Assembly: GCF_047777955.1 (NCBI RefSeq)
Contig: NZ_CP180537.1
Coordinates: 1,612,001 to 1,676,000, forward strand
DNA length: 64,000 nt
Direction: 5' to 3'
Origin: Didemnitutus sp047777955
GTDB lineage: Bacteria; Verrucomicrobiota; Verrucomicrobiia; Opitutales; Opitutaceae
The position numbers and the translations under genes were made by a program. Each line of letters starts with the position of its first letter. Position 1 is the first letter of the stretch. The notes under the pieces are model-generated. The model did no database searches. It saw only the letters and a program-made list of their open reading frames with translations, and was not told where the DNA came from. Below are positions 51,705-60,593 of this stretch, piece after piece.

Positions 51705-51746
51705 GGGGTAGACGTCCAACGGAAACGTTCCCGCCCGCCCTGACAA

Positions 51747-52217
51747 CCGAAACCTACGTCTCGCCTAGGAAGTGGGAAAAAATTTTCGTCGCCCGCTCAA
51801 CAGGGTGAGCGACCGCGGGCTTGCTTTCCCGCCGCCGCGTGGGAGCGCGGAGGCGCCGGGACGCGTCGCGGACCGGGCCGACCTACGTGCGCGGGTGCGG
51901 TCGCACGCGAGCGTGATCGCTTGGCGCCCGTTCATCGGGAAAACCGCGGCATTCGTCGCGGCCTCGCCCCGACGCCTGCGTGCGCCGGGGCCGGCGTGTG
52001 GGCAAGGCGGCAGGAAGCGCGCGAGCGCGCGCCTGTGTCTTATTCGTGAGGCGGAGTGTTAGGGGCGTGCGACGTGTGCGGCAATCGGCACGACAAGTCG
52101 GCTCTGCGACCAATTTAAGCTGTTGCTGAATAGATGCTTATCTAGTCGGAAGTAGAATGGTTGTTCGTCGCAACCGGGTGGCTGTGCGCCGCGGCCGGCC
52201 GCTCACTCCGCGCGCTT
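51747..52217 (+). other. Intergenic region between divergent ABC operon and GH44 gene
   Basis: About 470 bases with no convincing gene on either strand; short open frames here have no recognisable product. It must hold the promoters of both flanking transcripts. It includes the inverted repeat at 51794-51811 and, near 52110-52145, a more AT-rich stretch (AATTTAAGC, GAATAGATGC) that could be the GH44 promoter. Confidence 0.6.
51794..51811. promoter_or_regulatory. Inverted repeat upstream of the ABC operon
   Basis: CGCTCA, 6 bases, TGAGCG: a perfect 6-bp inverted repeat 90 bases upstream of the permease start. The half TGAGCG also occurs in the LacI-type sites, but the spacing differs. Possible operator of a sugar regulator. 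Confidence 0.4.
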
Positions 52218-55200
52218 ATGATACGTTTCTTGCACTACCTGCGCTCCCTTTCGGGCGCGACCTGCGCGTGGGCCTGCGGGCTCCGCTTTTTCTCGAGAAT
52301 GGTCCCGTTGCTCGCCGTGCTGACCCTGCTGGCGTCGGCGCCGGGGCTCCGGGCCGACACGCTGCCGCCGCTGCCGGCGATCGGCGAGTTCAAGGCTGAT
52401 ACCGTCACGAACGCGACCATCCGCCTCGGCGAATCGTCCACGCTCACCTGGGCGATCGGCGACGCCACGAAGATCACGATCGATCAAGGCATCGGCGAAG
52501 TCACCAACCTCCCGAGCGTGCAAGTGACGCCGACGCAGACCACGGTCTACACGCTGACGGCGTCGAATTCCCGCGGCTCGCGCACGGCGCGCGCCCGGGT
52601 GACGGTGGTCGTGCCGCCGCCGGTGATCGCGTCGTTCAGCGCGACCCCCGCCTCGGTGACGCTCGGCGGCGCGGCGACGCTCGCTTGGGACGTCGCGGGC
52701 GCCGCTTCGGTGAGCATCAACAACGGCGTCGGCGTCGTCACGGGTAGCAGCAGCGTGTCTGTGAGCCCGGCGAAGACGACGACCTACACGCTCACGGCCA
52801 AGAACGCCGGTGGCTCGGTCACGGCTTCGACCAAAGTCACGGTCGTGGTGCCGCCGCCGGTGATTTCCTCCTTCGCGGCTTCGCCGGCGAGCATCACCGC
52901 GGGCCAGTCGAGCACGTTGAGCTGGTCGGTGTCGGGAGCGACTTCGGTTTCCATCAATAACGGCGTCGGCACCGTCACCGGTTCGAGCGTCACCGTCAGC
53001 CCCGCGCAAACCACGACCTACACGCTGACGGCGAAGAATGCCGGCGGCTCGGTCACCGCGACCACACGCGTCACCGTCGCCGTGGCGCCGCCGGTCATCG
53101 CGTCGTTCAGCGCGGCCCCGGCGTCCATCACGGCCGGCCAAGCGAGCACGCTGAGCTGGAATGTCTCCGGCGCGACTTCACTCGCGATCGACAATGGCGT
53201 GGGCACGATCACGGGCTCGAGCGTCAGCGTGTCGCCGACGGCTTCCACGACCTACACGCTCACCGCGCGCAACAGCGCCGGCACGGTCACGGCGTCGACT
53301 GCGGTCGCCGTCACGCCGTCCACGGGCGGCATGAAATACCAGGTCGCCTACGATTCCGCGCTGCTCGGTTCGTGGATTCGCTCCTGCTGGGAATCCGAGA
53401 CGGCGCCGATCTACAGCAACTTCTCGGCGGAGGCGCCGGGCCGCACGGGTCACGCCATCGAAGTCCGCTACAGCGCCGAGAACGGCAGCAACGCCTTCGG
53501 CCTCGCCGACCGCAAGCCGGGCTGGGACACGCAGGACAAATACCTGAATGAGTTCCGCACGATCGAATTCGACCTCTACGTCGACGCCGATTCCACCGGC
53601 ATGGAGAACCTCGAAATCATGTTCGAGGACGCGTTCCTCTCCGACGACGCGAAGCTCGTCGACTTCATCCCGGGCTGGGCGCAGCTGACGCCCGCCGAGC
53701 GCGTGAACCGCTGGTTCCATGTCACGATCGATATCGCGTCGCTCCACCCGAAGATCATCCGCTTCCACCAGTTCCTGTTCTTCAACAACGGCGGCCCCGA
53801 CTCGCAGCCGCATTTCCGGATGGCCAACGTGCGCGTCGGCTACGTCGACGATCTCGTCGCGCCCGTCGTGACGTTCCAGTCCGCGACGCCGTCGGTCAGC
53901 TACGACGCGATGACGCTCGCGTTCACGACGAATGAGTTCGCGCGCTTCCGCATCGAATACGGCCGCACCGGCTACACCGAGACATTCGAAGGTCCCGGCG
54001 ATTGGGACGGTTGGGTGACCGCGCACAGCGCGACGCTGCCCGGCCTGCTGCCCGGCGTGACGTATCAGTATCGCATCGTCGCGTTCGACCACCGCACCGA
54101 GCCGGACGCGCAGCCGAACTACGGCTATTACACCGGCACGTTCAGCATGCCGCCGGCGCCGACCACGCCGCCGATCCTCTCCGGCCTCGCGGCGACCAAC
54201 GTCACCGGCAACAGCGCCACGCTCGTCTGGCAGACCAACCGCCCGACGAAGGCGCGCCTAGTTTACCACAAGGTCGGCGGCACCGAACTCGTGCGCACGT
54301 TCGACGACTACGCGCTCAGCCGCAGCTCCCTTGCGGACTTGCTCGAGCCGAACACGACCTACCAAGGCGCGGTGACCGTCACCGACGCGTTCGACCTCAG
54401 CGCGTCGCAGGAAATCGCGTTCACGACCAACGCCGCCGGCCAGCCGACCGTGACGATCACGGTGAACCCGGCGCAGACGCATCCGATCTCGCCGTGGATT
54501 TACGGCATGAACTTCTACCAGGAGACGGCTAGCCAAGTGCGCAACCTGACGTTCAATCGTCAGGGCGGCAACCGCTGGACTGCTTACAACTGGGAGAACA
54601 ACGCCTCGAACAGCGGCGCCGATTGGGGCCCTTACAGCAACGACAACTACCTCGGCGGCGACACGATCGTGCCCGCGGAAGCGGTTCGCTCGCGCATCGC
54701 CGAGGACCGCGCGCGTCACAGCGCCAGCCTCATCTCGGTGCAGCTCCAAGGCTACGTCGCCGCTGACAAGAACGGCCTAGTCGACATCACCGCGCCGAAC
54801 TACCTGAGCGAGCGCTTCAAGCCGGTCGTCTACCGCAAGGGCACGCCGTTCACCTCCACGCCGTCGACGACCGACAACGCCGTCTACATGGACGAGTTCA
54901 TCTGGGCGCTGCGCGGCAAGTTCCCGACGAGCATCTACGCGGACCCCGTCACGCCGACGTTCGTGTCGCTCGACAACGAGCCCGACCTCTGGTCGCTCAC
55001 GCACCCGCAGATCCAGCCGCAGCATCCGACCGCGGCCTCGTTCATCGAGAAATCGGTCGCGCTCGCGCGCGCGGTGAAGGACGTCGACTCGTCGATCAAG
55101 ATCTTCGGCCCGGTGAACTACGGCATCAGCGGCTTCATCAACTGGCAGGGCAGCCCCGGCTACACGGAGAACTATTGGTTCATGGACCAATACCTCCAGG

Positions 55201-55955
55201 CGATGAAGGCGGCCTCCGACAGCGCCGGCCAGCGCCTGCTCGATGTCTTCGACTTCCACTGGTATTCGGAAGCCTACGCGGGCAACACCCGCATCATCTT
55301 GCTCAGCTCGCCGAATCTGAACGCCGAGCAGATCCAGGAAATCGTGCAGAGCCCGCGCTCTCTGTGGGACCCGACCTATGCGGAGAATTCCTGGATCGTG
55401 AGTTACTTCGGAGGCCCGGTGCGCATCCTCCCGCGTCTTGAGGCGAAAGTCGAAGCCGGCTTCCCCGGCACGAAGCTGGCCATCACCGAATACGACAACG
55501 GTGGCCACCACCACATCGCTGGCGCGATCGCGCAGGCCGACAACCTCGGCATCTTCGGTGCCCACGGTGTCTTCGCCGCCAACTACTGGCCGATGAGCTC
55601 GACGTATCCGTTCGTGCAAGGCGCGTTCAAGATGTATCGCGACTACGACGGCAACCAGAGCGCGTTCGGTGACATCTCCGTTGCCGCGACGTCGAGCAAC
55701 ATCGCGAAGGTCGCCGCCTACGTGAGCCGCGATTCGCAGAACCCGAATCGCCTCGTGCTCGTGGTGATCAACCGCTCGTTCACGGCGGAAGACGTTTCGT
55801 TCAACGGTCTCGCCGCGAGCGGCAACGCGAAGGTCTATCGCATGGAGACGAACAAGTCGTCGCCGGTGTTCGTCGGCGAGGTGCCGGTGAACCTGAGCAA
55901 CTGGGTCATCTCGCTCCCGGCGCTCAGCGTCTCGACGATCGAGATCACGCCGTAA
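52218..55955 (+). CDS. Secreted GH44 endoglucanase/xyloglucanase with Ig-like repeats
   Basis: Large exported beta-glucanase of about 1245 residues. A long signal peptide ends near residue 47 (LLASAPGLRAD). Four tandem Ig-like domains of 78-80 residues follow (about 52-370), each with SITAGQSSTLSW- or SVTLGGAATLAW-like strands and TTTYTLTA ends. A jelly-roll-like region lies at about 375-540, then two fibronectin-III-like domains to about 740. The GH44 catalytic region (about 745-1165) has FNRQGGNRWTAYNWENN, the acid/base Glu in LDNEPDLW (about 918) and the nucleophile in LAITEYDNGG (about 1090). A C-terminal beta-sandwich ends the protein. The start could also be ATG 52299. No docking or cell-wall anchor motif is evident. 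Confidence 0.88.
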   Translation: MIRFLHYLRSLSGATCAWACGLRFFSRMVPLLAVLTLLASAPGLRADTLPPLPAIGEFKADTVTNATIRLGESSTLTWAIGDATKITIDQGIGEVTNLPSVQVTPTQTTVYTLTASNSRGSRTARARVTVVVPPPVIASFSATPASVTLGGAATLAWDVAGAASVSINNGVGVVTGSSSVSVSPAKTTTYTLTAKNAGGSVTASTKVTVVVPPPVISSFAASPASITAGQSSTLSWSVSGATSVSINNGVGTVTGSSVTVSPAQTTTYTLTAKNAGGSVTATTRVTVAVAPPVIASFSAAPASITAGQASTLSWNVSGATSLAIDNGVGTITGSSVSVSPTASTTYTLTARNSAGTVTASTAVAVTPSTGGMKYQVAYDSALLGSWIRSCWESETAPIYSNFSAEAPGRTGHAIEVRYSAENGSNAFGLADRKPGWDTQDKYLNEFRTIEFDLYVDADSTGMENLEIMFEDAFLSDDAKLVDFIPGWAQLTPAERVNRWFHVTIDIASLHPKIIRFHQFLFFNNGGPDSQPHFRMANVRVGYVDDLVAPVVTFQSATPSVSYDAMTLAFTTNEFARFRIEYGRTGYTETFEGPGDWDGWVTAHSATLPGLLPGVTYQYRIVAFDHRTEPDAQPNYGYYTGTFSMPPAPTTPPILSGLAATNVTGNSATLVWQTNRPTKARLVYHKVGGTELVRTFDDYALSRSSLADLLEPNTTYQGAVTVTDAFDLSASQEIAFTTNAAGQPTVTITVNPAQTHPISPWIYGMNFYQETASQVRNLTFNRQGGNRWTAYNWENNASNSGADWGPYSNDNYLGGDTIVPAEAVRSRIAEDRARHSASLISVQLQGYVAADKNGLVDITAPNYLSERFKPVVYRKGTPFTSTPSTTDNAVYMDEFIWALRGKFPTSIYADPVTPTFVSLDNEPDLWSLTHPQIQPQHPTAASFIEKSVALARAVKDVDSSIKIFGPVNYGISGFINWQGSPGYTENYWFMDQYLQAMKAASDSAGQRLLDVFDFHWYSEAYAGNTRIILLSSPNLNAEQIQEIVQSPRSLWDPTYAENSWIVSYFGGPVRILPRLEAKVEAGFPGTKLAITEYDNGGHHHIAGAIAQADNLGIFGAHGVFAANYWPMSSTYPFVQGAFKMYRDYDGNQSAFGDISVAATSSNIAKVAAYVSRDSQNPNRLVLVVINRSFTAEDVSFNGLAASGNAKVYRMETNKSSPVFVGEVPVNLSNWVISLPALSVSTIEITP
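52373..53330 (+). repeat. Four tandem coding repeats (Ig-like domains)
   Basis: Period 234-240 bases; copies begin near 52373, 52613, 52853 and 53087. Repeats 2-4 are closest to each other, sharing stretches such as GTGCCGCCGCCGGTGAT and ACGACCTACACGCTCAC, which suggests recent duplication within the gene. Confidence 0.85.
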
Positions 55956-56008
55956 CGTTCGCGGCAGCAGCTCGAGACCCCGGATGGTGCTCCGGCGTCT
56001 CGCTTCAC

Positions 56009-56038
56009 CGGCCGGCCCGCCAGGGCTGGCCGTTTTTT
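56009..56038 (+). terminator. Rho-independent terminator of the GH44 gene
   Basis: Stem 56009-56018 with 56023-56032 (10 positions, one G-T pair) and a 4-base loop, then six T. A second, imperfect hairpin (GAGAC...GTCTC, 55974-56001) precedes it. Confidence 0.9.
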
Positions 56039-56068
56039 ATTGGCCGGCCTGCGGGACGCGTCGTGGGT

Positions 56069-57544
56069 TCACCCGAACAGCTGCAGGATCTTCGAGGGGA
56101 AGAGGCCGAAGAGGACGATTAGCGCGCTCGCGATCAGGAGCGCGAGGCCGGCCTGGACGGGGACGGCGATCTTGGTCGCGGCGTTCTCCTTCGGGGCGGC
56201 GACGAGCGCCTGCTTCAGGATCAGCAGGTAGTAGTAGAGGCCGACGGCACTGAGCGCGATGGCGGCGAGCGTGAGCCAGCCGACGGGGCCGTTGAGGCCG
56301 GAGAGCTTCAGCGCGGAGGCGAAGACGGAGAATTTGCCGAAGAAGCCGGCCAGCGGGGGGACGCCCGCCAGCGAGAGCACGAAGACGGCGAGGCAACCGG
56401 CGAGCAGCGGCGAGCGCCGGTAGAGGCCGGCGAGGTCGGTGAGGTCCTGGCAGCGGCCGGCGCGCTCGACGATGGCGACGACGCCGAAGCAGCCGACGGT
56501 GGCGAGGCCGTAGGTGGCGGCGTAGTAGAAGACCGGGCCCGGACCGGCGCGGCCGGCGGCGACGACGCCGAGCAGCATCGCGCCCGCGTGGGCGATGGCC
56601 GAGTAGGCGAGCAGGCGGCGGACGTTGGACTGGGCGAGGGCGCCGAAATTGCCGACGAGCAGCGAGGCCAGCGCGAGCAGCGCGACCATGGGCGTCCAGC
56701 CGACGACGAGCGGCAGCTCGCTGATGCGTCCGGCGGTGAAGCCGAGGCCGGGCCAGAGCAGGCGGAGGAAGAGCGCGAAGCCGGCCAGCTTCGAGGCGGA
56801 GGCGATGAGCGCGGCGGAGGAGGCGGGCGCGCCCTGGTAGGCGTCGGGCGCCCAAAGGTGGAAGGGCGCGGCGGCGGCCTTGTAGCCGAAGCCGACGATG
56901 ATCATCGCGAGCGCGACGACCACGAGCGGCGTCATGCCCTGGAGCGAGAGGTGGATGGCGATGACCGGCAGGTCGATCGAGCCGGTGGCGCCGTAGAGCA
57001 GGCTGAAGCCGAAGAGGAGGAAGGCGGCCGACATCGCGCCGAAGAGGAAGTATTTCAGCGCGGCCTCGGCGGATTGCGGGGAGGACTTGTCCCAGCCGGC
57101 GAGGACGTAGAGCGAGAGGCTGGCGAGTTCCAGGGCGAGGAAGGCGACGAGCAGCTGCTGCGCGCCCGCCATGAGGGTGAACCCGGCGGTGGCGAGCAGG
57201 AGGATCGCGACGTATTCGGCGGGGTGACGGAGCGTGACGACGTCGTTGAGCAGGCCGAGCGTGAGCCAGGCGAGGAGGATGACGCCGAGCCGCGCGGCCA
57301 GGGTGAGGGCGTCGAGCGAGAAGACGCCGCCGAAGACGGTGCTGCCGATGCCGGCGTTGATCGAGCCGTAGAGCGCGGCGACCAGCGCGAGCATGCCGAT
57401 GAAGACGGCGGGCCGGAGACGGGCGGCGGTGTCCTTGCCGCGGCCGGTGGCGAGGTCGAAGCCGAGCACGACCAGCGCGCCGAGGGTGAGGGCGATTTCG
57501 GGCAGGAAGGCCCGGAAGAGTTCAGCGTAGCTCAAGCCGTTCAT
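56069..57544 (-). CDS. nuoN: NADH-quinone oxidoreductase subunit N
   Basis: Antiporter-like proton-pumping membrane subunit of complex I, 491 residues, many hydrophobic helices. The helix 7 lysine motif is intact (FGYKAAAAPFHLWAPDAY, short form GYKAAAAPFHLW), as is the helix 8 lysine (ASKLAGFALF). Last gene of the operon; its start overlaps the stop of the upstream nuoM (ATGA at 57541-57544). Confidence 0.95.
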   Translation of the reverse strand: MNGLSYAELFRAFLPEIALTLGALVVLGFDLATGRGKDTAARLRPAVFIGMLALVAALYGSINAGIGSTVFGGVFSLDALTLAARLGVILLAWLTLGLLNDVVTLRHPAEYVAILLLATAGFTLMAGAQQLLVAFLALELASLSLYVLAGWDKSSPQSAEAALKYFLFGAMSAAFLLFGFSLLYGATGSIDLPVIAIHLSLQGMTPLVVVALAMIIVGFGYKAAAAPFHLWAPDAYQGAPASSAALIASASKLAGFALFLRLLWPGLGFTAGRISELPLVVGWTPMVALLALASLLVGNFGALAQSNVRRLLAYSAIAHAGAMLLGVVAAGRAGPGPVFYYAATYGLATVGCFGVVAIVERAGRCQDLTDLAGLYRRSPLLAGCLAVFVLSLAGVPPLAGFFGKFSVFASALKLSGLNGPVGWLTLAAIALSAVGLYYYLLILKQALVAAPKENAATKIAVPVQAGLALLIASALIVLFGLFPSKILQLFG

Positions 57545-59055
57545 GACGCACCTCCCGTCAGCGCCGCGCGGAAGAGCGGCGATTCGAGCGCGGGCCGGAT
57601 CCAGTCGAGCAGCGCGTCGGGATTGAGGCCGAGGTAGACCATCGCCGCGATCAGGAGGATCGCGCCGGCCTTCTCGGCCCAGGTGATGGGCGGGAATTCA
57701 TGCGCGTGCGCGCCGTGGGCGGACGCGGCCGCGGGGGCGGCGTCGGTCTTGCCGAAGAAGGAAACCTGGATGGCGCGCAGCGTGAAGGCGGCGGCGATGA
57801 GGACGCCGGTCGCGGCAACGAGCGCCCAGAGCGGCTTCGTCTTCCACGTTCCAACGAGGATCGTCAGCTCCGCGGGGAAACCGCTAAAGCCCGGCATGCC
57901 CATCGAGGCGAGGCCGGCGATGACGAACGTCACGGCGGCAAAGGGCAGGAGCCGGTGCAGCGGCATCGCGCGCAGGTCGGCGAGCTTCCGCGTGTGCGTG
58001 CGTTCGTAGACCATGCGGCCGACGACGGCGAAGAGCAGGCCGGCGATGATGCCGTGCGAGAACATCTGCAGCACCGCGCCGCTGACGGCGACGGAGTTGG
58101 CGGCGGCGAGGCCGAGGAGCACGAAGCCCATGTGGCTGACGCTCGAGTAGCCGATGACGAACTTGAAGTCCTCCTGCACCAGCGCGACGAGGCCGGCGTA
58201 AACGATGCCGATGATGGCGAGCCACGCGATGACCGGCGCGAAATAGGCCAGGCCGGTCGGGAAGGTCGCCATCGCGACGCGCAGGCAGCCGTAGGCGCCG
58301 AGTTTCATCACGACGCCGGCGAGCAGCATCGAGGCGGCGGTGGGCGCGGCGACGTGGCCGGTGGGCGCCCAGGTGTGGAAGGGGAACATGCCCGCGAGCA
58401 CGGCGAAGCCGGTGAAGACGAGGGCGAACATGCCGAGCTGCTCGAAGCGCGTGAACTGCGTGGCCGCCAGCGCGAGGTCGGAGAGGGCGAAGCTCGCGCC
58501 GCCCGACGCGGCGTAGGCCCAGAGCAGGCCGGCCATGACGAGCGCGCTGCCCGCGAACGAGTAGAGCACGAGCTTCATCGCACCGTATTCGCGGTTGGTG
58601 GAGCCCCAGTTCGCGATGAGGAAATACTTCGGGACGATCGCGATCTCGTAGAAGACGAAGAGTAGGAAGGCGTCCGCGCTGAGGAACACGCCGAACACGC
58701 CGCCGATGAGGGCGAGGTAGAGGGCGAAGAACTCGCCGACGCGCTCCTCAATGTTCCAGGAGAACAGCACGCCGACGGTCGCGGCGAGGCCGGTGAGGAC
58801 CATCAGCGTCATGCTGATGCCGTCGGCCGCGAGGTGATAGCGGACGCCCAGCTCGGCGACCCACGGGGCGTCGACCAGCGTCTGGAGGGAGTTGGTCGGC
58901 GTGAAATGCGCGCCCGCCCAGAGCGCGAGGCCGAAGGCGGTCAGCGCGGTGACGAGGGCCACGACGCGCGCCAGTTGCGCCGAGCGCGCGCCGGCCAGCA
59001 GCGCGAGCGCGGCGCCGGCGAAGGACACGTAGATGGTGCAGGGAAGCGCGTTCAT
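57541..59055 (-). CDS. nuoM: NADH-quinone oxidoreductase subunit M, second copy (lacks helix 7 lysine)
   Basis: Antiporter-like membrane subunit of complex I, 504 residues. The helix 5 glutamate (FYEIAIVPKYF), the helix 8 lysine (LLAGVVMKLGAYG) and the helix 12 glutamate (GFPAELTILVG) are kept. At the helix 7 position where E. coli NuoM has Lys234 (in VKMPVVPLHGW) this copy reads VLAGMFPFHTW, so the lysine is replaced by a leucine-type residue. The start MNALPCT at 59055 overlaps the stop of the other nuoM (TAATG). It lies downstream of the other nuoM and upstream of nuoN. Confidence 0.9.
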   Translation of the reverse strand: MNALPCTIYVSFAGAALALLAGARSAQLARVVALVTALTAFGLALWAGAHFTPTNSLQTLVDAPWVAELGVRYHLAADGISMTLMVLTGLAATVGVLFSWNIEERVGEFFALYLALIGGVFGVFLSADAFLLFVFYEIAIVPKYFLIANWGSTNREYGAMKLVLYSFAGSALVMAGLLWAYAASGGASFALSDLALAATQFTRFEQLGMFALVFTGFAVLAGMFPFHTWAPTGHVAAPTAASMLLAGVVMKLGAYGCLRVAMATFPTGLAYFAPVIAWLAIIGIVYAGLVALVQEDFKFVIGYSSVSHMGFVLLGLAAANSVAVSGAVLQMFSHGIIAGLLFAVVGRMVYERTHTRKLADLRAMPLHRLLPFAAVTFVIAGLASMGMPGFSGFPAELTILVGTWKTKPLWALVAATGVLIAAAFTLRAIQVSFFGKTDAAPAAASAHGAHAHEFPPITWAEKAGAILLIAAMVYLGLNPDALLDWIRPALESPLFRAALTGGAS

Positions 59056-60593
59056 TACGGAAGGTGGCTCACCCACGAGGTGACGAGCGGGTTGATCAGG
59101 CCGGCGAGCAGCTGCGGGACGAGGCCGAGCACGAACATCAGGGCGATGAGCGGCAGCAGGGTGACGATCTCACCGGCGTCGAGGTCGCGGAAGGCCACGC
59201 CGGCGCCCTTGGCCGGACCGTGGAAGACGCGCTGCCAGAACGTGAGGAGGAAGAGGGCGGTGGCGAGCAGGCCGAGCGTCGAGACGGCCGCCGTGGCCGG
59301 CGCGAGGCCGAAGACGCCGCGGAAGATCAGGAACTCGCCGACGAAGCCGTTCAGGCCGGGCAGGCCGAGCGAGGAGAACATCGAGATGCCGCAGAGCGCC
59401 GCGAAGACCGGGGCCGCGGTGCGGACGCCGCCAAAGTCGTTCAGGCCGCGGAGACCGTTCGAGCGGCTCTCGAGGAGACCGACGCAGAAGAACAACGCGG
59501 CGGCGGAAAGGCCGTGGTTGAACATCTGGAGGATCGCGCCGCTGAGCGCCGACGCGGAGGCTTCGCCGGGCTGGCCCGCGAGGGCGACGGCGAAGAGCGC
59601 GAGCAGGCAGTAACTGAGGTGGTTGACCGACGAGTAGGCGACCATGCGCTTGAGGTCGGTCTGCTTGATCGCGGCGTAGGCGCCGAGGACGACGCCCGCG
59701 ACGGCGAGCCAGATCAGGCATGGCGCGGCGGCGTGCAGGTCGGCCGGGAAGATCGGCCAGAGGATGCGGAGGAAGCCGTAGACGCCCATCTTCGACATCA
59801 CGCCGGTGAGGAACATCGAGGCGCCGATCGGCGCCTCGGCGTAGGCCGGCGGCAGCCAGGTGTGGAAGGGGAAGAGCGGCACCTTGACCGCGAGGCCGAG
59901 GAACACGCCGAGGAAAACGAGGTGCGGCCAGAAGCCGCCGACGGCGCCGAGTTTCGCGGCCAGCGCGCCGGACTGGGCGAGCGCGGCGAGTTGCACGAAG
60001 TCGAACGTGCCCGTGGCGACGAACAGCGCCGCGAAGGCCATCAGCATGAACGCGCTGCCGCCGATGGTGTAGATGACGAACTGGTAGGCTGCGCGCGCGG
60101 CGGCGGCCTGGCCGCTTTCCGTCGCGCCGCCGCCCCAGAGTTTGATCAGGAAGAAGGCCGGGACGAGGCTCAGCTCCCAGAAGATGAACCAAGGGAAGAA
60201 ATCCAGGGCGAGGAACACGCCGAGCGCGGCGCCTTGGAGGAAAAGAAAGAGCGCGGCGTAGAGCGCGGGCTGCTTCGCGGCGCGGACGGTGCCGAAGAGC
60301 GCGACCGGGGCGATGACGCCGGTGAGCAGCACGAGCACGAGGCTGAGGCCGTCGGCGCCGAGGTGGTAGTTGACGCCGAGGGCGGAGATCCACGCGTGCT
60401 TCTCGACGCACTGCAGGCCGGCCGCCGGATCGAAGCCGGAGAGGACGGTCGTGCCCAGCGCCAGCGTCGAGAGACTGAAGAACACCGCGAGGGCGCGGCT
60501 GGCGCCGGCGGGGAGTTTGGGCAGCAGGGCGAGCAGGAGCGCGCCGGCCCACGGCACGAAGATGATGAGCGAGAGGAGCGGGAGGGAGTTCAT
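59055..60593 (-). CDS. nuoM: NADH-quinone oxidoreductase subunit M, first copy
   Basis: Antiporter-like membrane subunit of complex I, 512 residues. All expected ionisable residues are present: helix 5 Glu (FWELSLVPAFF), helix 7 Lys (AVKVPLFPFHTW), helix 8 Lys (GVMSKMGVYGF) and helix 12 Glu (GFVGEFLIFRG). It is clearly a paralogue, not a recent copy, of the neighbouring nuoM. The order L-M-M-N with 1-4-base overlaps indicates that both are made as part of one complex. Start ATG 60593 overlaps the nuoL stop (ATGA). Confidence 0.93.
   Translation of the reverse strand: MNSLPLLSLIIFVPWAGALLLALLPKLPAGASRALAVFFSLSTLALGTTVLSGFDPAAGLQCVEKHAWISALGVNYHLGADGLSLVLVLLTGVIAPVALFGTVRAAKQPALYAALFLFLQGAALGVFLALDFFPWFIFWELSLVPAFFLIKLWGGGATESGQAAAARAAYQFVIYTIGGSAFMLMAFAALFVATGTFDFVQLAALAQSGALAAKLGAVGGFWPHLVFLGVFLGLAVKVPLFPFHTWLPPAYAEAPIGASMFLTGVMSKMGVYGFLRILWPIFPADLHAAAPCLIWLAVAGVVLGAYAAIKQTDLKRMVAYSSVNHLSYCLLALFAVALAGQPGEASASALSGAILQMFNHGLSAAALFFCVGLLESRSNGLRGLNDFGGVRTAAPVFAALCGISMFSSLGLPGLNGFVGEFLIFRGVFGLAPATAAVSTLGLLATALFLLTFWQRVFHGPAKGAGVAFRDLDAGEIVTLLPLIALMFVLGLVPQLLAGLINPLVTSWVSHLP

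Noticed and set aside
52373..53330. Regular repeats considered as a CRISPR array
   Set aside because: Period is 234-240 bases and a continuous frame encodes Ig-like domains; no short identical repeat with unique spacers is present.
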